Of a stretch of 50,504 nt of DNA, positions 36,301-45,300 are shown piece after piece. The notes beneath the pieces were generated by a model. It saw nothing but the letters and a program-made list of their open reading frames with translations, was not told where the DNA came from and ran no database searches. A program made the translations under genes and the position numbers. This stretch comes from Nemertoderma westbladi (Eukaryota; Xenacoelomorpha; Nemertodermatida; Nemertodermatidae): contig JAUCBJ010002482.1 in NCBI GenBank assembly GCA_032718475.1, positions 1-50,504 on the forward strand, given 5' to 3'. How positions within the stretch are numbered: position 1 is the first letter of the stretch; every line of letters starts with the position of its first letter.

Positions 36301-39300
36301 CCATGGCTGATGGAGATGTCAAAGTCGAATACATTACTAAAAGAATACAAAGAAGGAGATATTTTAATTTGGAAATGTCCAGATGGTCACAAAATATTAT
36401 CAATTCCAGGAAACCAAAACACTGTTCCACCGGAAAGACAAAACATTTCATCAGCATCTATAATGTGTCTAAAAACTGGAAAGTGGAATGTGAATCTAAA
36501 GGGATACATCTGTTACACTCCTGATAAAAATCTTACGGAACTCCAATCTAGAAGTTTACCGCCGTGCAAGAACCCGGATCTAAGTTCATCAATAGTTGTT
36601 TCATCGTCAAGTTCTATACCGTATTCCAACACTGGGTTGTATCCGTCTGGGAGCCGGTTGTCATTAAAGTGCGTCATTATGAATGTCAAAGACTCATCCA
36701 GGCAGATATATCTTCCAGTTGCTATGGTTCATTGTTTGAATGGGGCCTGGCAGCCAGCCCTCTCAGACGTAGTCCATATGTGTCATAGTGACAAACAAAG
36801 TTCTTATCACCCTGGAGACACAGCCACACACACCCGCCCCTGTAAACAACCCTCTAATATGTGTCAATGCGACAGCCCCCCAGCACCTCCAGATAATGCA
36901 ATACGAATCAGTCTGAAGAGAAGAAAACGATTCGATCGGGTAAAACAACAAAAGGAAGTCTACATGGTGAATGATAGGGTTCAATATAAATGTAGGGATA
37001 ATTATATTTTGGATAGGGCATTCGGTGATGCATCCACAACCATTACTTGCGTGGTTAAACGAGTTAAAAGTTCACCGGCTCTACCACAATTATCCGATAA
37101 TAAACTCTACTCATTGTTACATGGTAATCACTCAGGAGTTCAAACCTCTAGTGAAGTACAAGACAAACCAGACATAGTTTATCTTAGACAAATGTTAGAG
37201 AACATGGTTGGTAGTCTTGAACGAGAAGCCACCTGGACAAACTTGCACAAAGATTATTATATACCAAACTTTGCATGTAAACGGGTTATCTGCAACATGG
37301 CGGCACCAATGCCACCGGAGTATGGAAAGGTAGATACAGTATCAGGAAGGTTAATTCAAGGAAATGCATATGGAACCGACAAATCTTTGGAACAACCAGG
37401 GTTTTACAGTGGCGATTCAATATTCTATGGATGCGAACAGAATTATGTGCTAAAAAGAGTGGGATCAGCTGTGGCCAATACAAGACAAGTAAAAGACAAA
37501 GTTATAAGTATAAATTGCAACATGTTTGGCGAATGGTCAGATAATACACTGAACTATATGTGCGTAAAGGAATGTACGACCTTGCCCAAACCGTTAATAG
37601 AACATGGAGAATTGAAGGAAGGTAGAACGTCTGCTTACGTGGTCGGTGAAATAGTTCGTTATGGTTGTGAATCTGGGTTCAAGTTAGCCGGAAACAAACA
37701 AGTGCGTCTTGTTTGCGATCCACAAGGTATCTGGAAAGGGTCATTGGACTATGTCTGCGAAGAGAATGGAAGTCATACGGAAATAGCAAGAAAGTTTCCA
37801 AACGTTCAATGCGCTGACCTGCCAAATCCACCAGAGAACGGATTGATTCACAATTACACAAGTTTATCCGTCGGGGTTTCGGTATCGTACGGTTGTAGCG
37901 ATGGGTATATCGTATCAGAGAATAGCATCACAGAGTCAGCTTGCAACGAAAAAGGCACATGGGAACCAAAGCCAACCTATTCGTGCTACAGCAAATACAG
38001 TATATGTCCCAACCCACCTATCCCGCCCCCAAATGGAATCATTGGCCATGGTGGTAAAACATCCGCCTATATTCCAGGGGATACTATTACGTACGCGTGT
38101 CGGCAAGGTTACGACAGCTCCCCTGGTAAGGTTACATCTCTGTGTCGGAATGGGGATTGGGAGGCGGTTAGTTACAGCTGCACATTGAGGGTGAGGCAAT
38201 GTAAGGGTGCAGGCTACCCCGAGGCGCCTCCTAACGCCCAGATGGTGAACCACCTAGATCAGGAATCATACGCCCCAGGATACAAGATTAAATATGAGTG
38301 TGATAAAGGGTATATGGTGTCTGGGAGAGAGATGACGATCCTTCAGTGCGCGATCGACGGAAGGTGGGAACCGAAGAGACCAAACTTTATATGTCTAAAT
38401 GAAGCGAGTTACGAATGTGCTACTAACTGCGGTATAGATAGCTGTGTGCCTGCTAATAGGGTGTGTGACGGGGTTAAAGATTGTAAGAGTGGCAGTGATG
38501 AGGCTTCATGTCCTATCGATGGAAACATACGAAGACCGGCGAAACATGGTGAAACTTCGTGTAAAGTACCGTGGCCTGTAGCCCAAACGAAACACTCATT
38601 GGTAGAAATGGTGGGAGACAAGGTAAGTCGACGAAAATATCACTAACAATTAATTTAAATCTGCTCTACTAGATAAAAAACAAAAATTTTACAAATATAT
38701 ACATCGTAAACGATGAAACAGACATATATAAATCAGACTGACCAGCAAAAAAAAGGAAAAATACAATAGGTGGGATGAAATTTCCTTACTATATTCTGCT
38801 AATTAGTAAAAATATAGTTTATTAGCACGGAATTTAGTGAAAAAATGTGATAACACGACCATAACCGAAAATGTAATTAATTAAATTATTTAATGGAATT
38901 AAAAGTTAGCAATATCAACATTCATGAATATTACAAAATAGTTAATTTAATATAATATTAATGTAATATTATTAACTAGTGAGTTTTTTCAGGTAATGGG
39001 AATACTCTTCTAACTATAATACTACTACGGTGAAATATATTTATTTTTTATTTATAATCTATAAGCATGTGCTTATTATATTAATATATTGGCAAATGTT
39101 GTATTAGTTACTGTTTTGTTGTTTTATAGTATTGAATTTCTTGTTTTATTGTTAATGGCAGTAAACCAATGGTCAGAGAACTGAAAGTAAAAGGTAATGA
39201 GGTACAATATGGGATGTACAATCAAACATTCTCATCCGTCATATAAAACATTCTCACCCGCCATATAAAGTTTATCTCTTTCCACCTCCGTCACATAATA

Positions 39301-42300
39301 TTTACATTCTCGACAAACTGTATATATCCTTTATAATTTCCACAGAAGAACGGCTATAAATTGGTATACACTTGCGAATCTGGATTTCTTGTTTCGGGTA
39401 AAAAGTTTACAGAACTGCAGTGCACACCAGAAGTTCTAGAACAACCGCAATATATGTGTGTCAATGAGAACAACGCCGATTGCGCAATAGAATGTGACGA
39501 AGACAACCATAAACAATGTATTGATATTGACAGAGTTTGCAACGGAGTAAGTTGATGTAGAACATATATAAATCTACGGTTGTGTAGAACATATGTAAAT
39601 CTACGGTTGCGTAGAACATATATAAATCTACGGTTGTGTAGAACATATGTAAATCTACGGTTGTGTAGAACATATGTAAATCTACGGTTGTGTAGAACAT
39701 ATGTAAATCTATGGTTGTGTAGAACATATGTAAATCTACGGTTGTGTAGAACATATGTAAATCTACGGTTGCGTAGAACATATATAAATCTACGGTTGTG
39801 TAGAACATATATATATCTACGGTTGTGTAGAACATATGTAAATCTATGGTTGTGTAGAACATATGTAAATCTACGGTTGTGTAGAACATATGTAAATCTA
39901 CGGTTGTGTAGAACATATGTAAATCTACGGTTGTGTAGAACATATGTATATCTACGGTTGTGTAGAACATATGTAAATCTACGGTTGTGTAGAACATATG
40001 TAAATCTACGGTTGTGTAGAACATATGTATATCTACGGTTGTGTAGAACATATGTAAATCTACGGTTGTGTAGAACATATGTAAATCTACGGTTGTGTAG
40101 AACATATATAAATCTACGGTTGTGTAGAACATATGTAAATCTACGGTTGTGTAAAAATACGGTTGTACTTTCATAAATATTCCTTCCTCTTACATTCCTA
40201 TAGAAACGCGAGTGTCTGGACGGAGCCGATGAGTTACACTGTCCGCCGCTAGGGGTCGCTCTAGAACATCCTTCCTACCTCAAGGCGGTTAGGAAGGCGT
40301 GTCCCCAGCCCCCGCCAGGGTCTGTAGTACTCAACGGACGACATATGAACCCGAAGGGCCGGTACATCGAGGGGGACACCGCGGTCTACGGTTGTCGCCC
40401 TGGTTACATAGTCTCCGGTATGGCACTCACCACAGTGGTCTGTATGAGTAACGGCAGTTGGGATGGACTCCCAAGGTATATATGTCTGATGAACAATAAT
40501 TCCGAGTGCAGCTTTAAGTGTCGGAACGGAGACTGTCTGAGGGCCGATCAGGTCTGTAACGGTCGGGCGGACTGCGACGACAGCCTCGATGAGACCTACT
40601 GCCCTGACAGGGGGCAAATGGTGAGACCCGTCGTAAAGGACACCTGTACGAGGCCGGGAGGTGTAAACATCCCTCACAGTGTACAGCTAACAGACGATAA
40701 TAAAGTATATAATATAGGTTAGTATATCCAATACATCTAGCTAACGTCAGTGTGATCTTCACAGGACGAAGTAGGCAGCTTAGCACACTGATATAAATTT
40801 GAACCGTTATCTACTTATCCTCTAGCGGCAGGCAGGGGAACTGTTGCTCCCCCACGCAAATTATATTTCATACTATTGACAGACAACATGAGTAGAAAGT
40901 TTAGTTTAAATTCATTAAAGCTTCACTTTGTTTGTTAGTCTTCAAACATTTGCCGACAGCGGTATGCTTAGCTCGCTTACTTCCGAGTATTTTTCATGTA
41001 TTTTTTGCATTTAAAAGAGCGTTTAATTCTAAGCTTCATTGAAACATACCCAAGGTAATAATAACCTGAATCATAGACGTTGCATGAGTGATTTCCACCC
41101 GCCAAATGGCGCCAATTTCTCTAGAATACTCCATTTCAATAATCTTGGCATTAATTAACAAATAAATAATTAATAGGTTATTTTTTGGCTATTTATAATG
41201 GTTTGTTTCTACAAAGTACATAAAGTTGTATGGGCGGACAATAAAGCTGTATGGACGGGATATAAAGCTGTATGGGCGGTCTATAAAGCTGTATGGGCTG
41301 GCTATAAGGTTGTATGATGGGACTATATAGATGTAGGATCGGGTTAGTTGAGTGGGCGAGAGAGTAATTAATGTTGGGACAATAATTATTTATAAATTAA
41401 TAACAGGTGATATAATTCGGTACGGATGTTTGAAGTACTACACGGTGTCTGGGCTGGAATTAACAGCTATCCAATGTAAAGCTAACGGAAGATGGAGCGG
41501 GGAGCCCAACTTTCTGTGTCTCAACACGAGAGACCCAACGTGCGCCCTGACCTGCGACCAGGGGCTGACCTGCGTTAGTGTGGGGGAGGTCTGCGACAGC
41601 GTCAAGCATTGTCTCGACACTGCGGACGAACTATCCTGCCCGGTAGATGGCGCTGCGATAAGTAAACCTAAGTACGAACAGCGAGTGAAGGATAAATGTG
41701 GATCTATTCCCGAAGTTTACGTAAAATTCGGTAAAGTTACATCCGGGAAGAAAAGTTCCTCGTATGTGGTCGGTGATTCGATAAAGTGGGGCTGTATCGA
41801 AGGGTTTGTGGCGACAACAGGAGGTGGTAAACTCAGTATGGAGTGTCGCAGTGGAGGAGAATGGGAGATAAAACCCTCGTACGTGTGTCTACACGCCAGC
41901 GACGGGAGTTGTCCACTAAAATGCGACGACGATGTGTGCGTGACTGCGAACCGGATCTGTAACAAAGTCATCGACTGTCTGGACCAAACGGATGAGTCAT
42001 CGTGCGGTGAGGGTTTCGCGATACCGAGTTACAAGAGCAAAGCAAAGTGCAAAGCGATCCCATCCTTAAACATAGCTAACAGCGTGTTGCTACGCAACCG
42101 AGGTAAACAAGAGTACGAAGAGGGTGAGACATTGGAGTTCGGTTGCTACGAGGGGTTTATAGTTAGTGGCATGTCGGTAGTTGATACGGTTTGTAGCTCT
42201 AAAGGCACCTGGAGTCAGTCCCCTAACTTCCTGTGTCTGGACAGTAAGAATTACCAGTGCGCCCATCTGTGCGATAAGGGAACCTGTATCCCCGCCAACA

Positions 42301-45300
42301 AGGTCTGTAACGACATCATCGATTGTTTCGATAAAACCGACGAGATCTCGTGTCCGGAGCCGGGCTCCGAGATCGAACGTCCCCCTTTCGTTCCCAAGAC
42401 CCGGGCAACCTGCGGGAGCCCGCCCGGGGACTACGTGAAACACGGGGTGCTGCTCTACGGGAGTCACCCGCTGCCGTACAACCAGGGGGATTCGATAACG
42501 TTCGGCTGCGTCGCGGGGTACATGGTGTCCGGGGCCGGAGTCGTACAGATCAGCTGCACCAGTAGCGCAGTCTGGTCGGCCTCACCGGACTATCTGTGTC
42601 TGGTGGAGAAGGACTTCTACTGCGCCATGCGGTGCGCCAACCAGCGGTGTGTACCCGCGGATAAAATATGTGATGGTGAGTAATGCAATACTGTTAATGT
42701 AATTAGTACCGGTACTTTTTTATTCACTCAATTTATTAGTAATAAAAAGTTTGAAACTGAAAGTAAAATAATTATTTAACTTGAAAATGTACATTCAAAT
42801 TTAAAATAAAATAGTAAAACCCAACCGTAAATTTTATATAAGAATGGTATTGGTGAAAATATCGAGACTTGAAAAATACCGTGATATTTTTACTCTCGTT
42901 ATTTTTCATGTCTCGCTATTTTTCAATATAACCATAAGAATTGTTAACTGAAAGTTAATTCTGGATATAATTATGGTTAAGTAAAATTAAACAATAACGC
43001 GATATATTTCCATCTAGGTCTGGTATTCTGCGACGATGAATCCGATGAGTCATCCTGTCCTGCGAGCGGGAGCGGTACGCCTCTAGCGTTACCATTCCGA
43101 GGTCCGATAGACCCGGCGTTGGCCTGTCCCGAACCGCCGTACGTCCCGATACGCAACGCGGTTATAGAGGAAGGACTGCACACACGGGCCTACAGACCCA
43201 ACGACCTGGTCCGTTACGGGTGCGCGGATGGATTCATAGTCTCCGGCATAGAGGAGACGGAGTTGAAGTGTCTCAATATCGGCGTCTGGAGCGGTGTCCC
43301 CAAGTATATATGTCTGCGGGAGCGGGATTACCAGTGCGCGTTGGAGTGCGACACGGGACTGTGCGTACCCGCAAATAAAATCTGCGACGGTAAACCCGAA
43401 TGCAAAGATATATCGGATGAAACTTACTGTCCTACCGACGGGAGCAGAATAAACCTCCCGCAGTCGCCCCGGAGTAAAAGGACCTGCAGGAAACCCGAGA
43501 GAGTAGAGACGAAACACAGCGTTATCGTATCGGGGATAGCGAAGTCGGAGTATCTACAGGGGGAGAGGATCGTGTACGGATGCGAGAAGGGATGGATGCG
43601 GTCGGGGTTACAACTGGTAGAAGTGGTCTGTAGGAAGGACGGCAGTTGGAGCGATAAACCCAGCTTTATATGTCTCGACGCAGCCTCTTACCATTGCGCT
43701 ATGCGATGCGATGTGGACACCTGCGTGCGGGCCGATAAGATCTGTAACAACATTGTGGACTGTATTGATACCGCGGACGAGATATCCTGTCCCAAAGGGG
43801 GTCTCTCGATCCCGAGACCGGTGTTCGCCCCAAGGAAGAGGGTTCACTGTCCGTCCTTACCTCGGGTCGACATATCCAACTCGTTTATAGAGTCCGGAAG
43901 TCATGCGGAACCTTACATAGAGGGCGACGTGGTCACCTACAACTGTCTGAGTAACTACTCCCCCTACGGAGCCAATGTGAACTCGATAAAATGTGTGGAA
44001 CACAGAAACAGAGGTAAAATTTACATTAATATTTCCCCACATTTTAATATTTAGAAAAATAAATTTGGTTAAAATGTAGTTCAGGTAATTAAAATTTTTT
44101 CCTTTGTTTATTTTAATAATTTTTTTCAGATACTTAAAATGTTTTCGACTCGTTGAATCATAAATATAAATGCTTTAATATATTATATTTATTACCAGTA
44201 TATTATATTTCACGCCGCGAAATATAGTGAAGTTGGACTACAGGCACTATATTTGACGTATTAATTTATAATTACTTATTACTATTAGTGTTACTTATTA
44301 TTATGGTGTAAAACGTTACCACACAGGACAATGGGAAGGGCGACCGAAGTTTGTATGCATCGAGAGGAACAGACCCCGTTGCGCGCTGAAGTGCGACAAC
44401 CTGTGTGTCGGAATGGAGTTTATCTGCGACGGTCGGGACGACTGCAGGAATAGGGAGGATGAGATATACTGCGGACCGATACGGAGATGTTTGGGGTTAC
44501 CGGAGCCGCCTCAATTCGCGAAAGTGCTGACACCAGCTGTACCAAAGGGTAAGACTGTGGGAGCAGTACGGCATGGGACAGTGTGAGATGGGACAGTGCG
44601 AGATGGGACAGTGGGGAATGGGACAGTGGGGAATGGGACAGTGAGAATTGGGACAGTAAGAAATGGGACAGTGGGGGATGGGACAGTACGGGTTGAGATA
44701 GTGCGAGATGGGACAGCGCGGGTTGGCGGGATTAGTTTACTTGAATTATCTTAATAATTTATTGTCTTCCTTTACACATTATTTACAGCGACTCAACACG
44801 TGGCCCGATACGGTTGTGTGAATGGATACGGGCCAACGAATCCTCTCGGAACCGTTATACATTGTCGCAACGGTCAGTGGACACAGCCGTTCTTCGAGTG
44901 TAAGAAAACCTGTCCTCGTCCGCCATTACTAGACGTTGCTCACGCAGTAATAAAGAAAGGAGCTAGGAAAGGAAATAGTTTCAGTTTGGGAGGCGATGTG
45001 ATAATTTACGGTTGTAAAAGGGGTTATAAACCAATAGGTTAGTACAGGTACGCAAATAGTTTCAGTTTGGTAGGCGATATGATAATTTACGGTTGTAAAA
45101 GGGGTTATAAACCATTAGGTTAGTACCGGTACGCAAATAGTTTCAGTTTGGGAGGCGATGTGATAATTTACGGTTGTAAAAGGGCTTATAAACCAATAGG
45201 TTAGTACCGGTACGCAAATAGTTTCAGTTTGGGAGGCGATGTGATAATTTACGGTTGTAAAAGGGGTTATAAACCAATAGGTTAGTACCGGTACGCAAAT

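Noticed and set aside
39461-40176. Open frames of about 200 codons on both strands over the 27-bp array
   Set aside because: Period artefact; mutually incompatible frames and no protein similarity.
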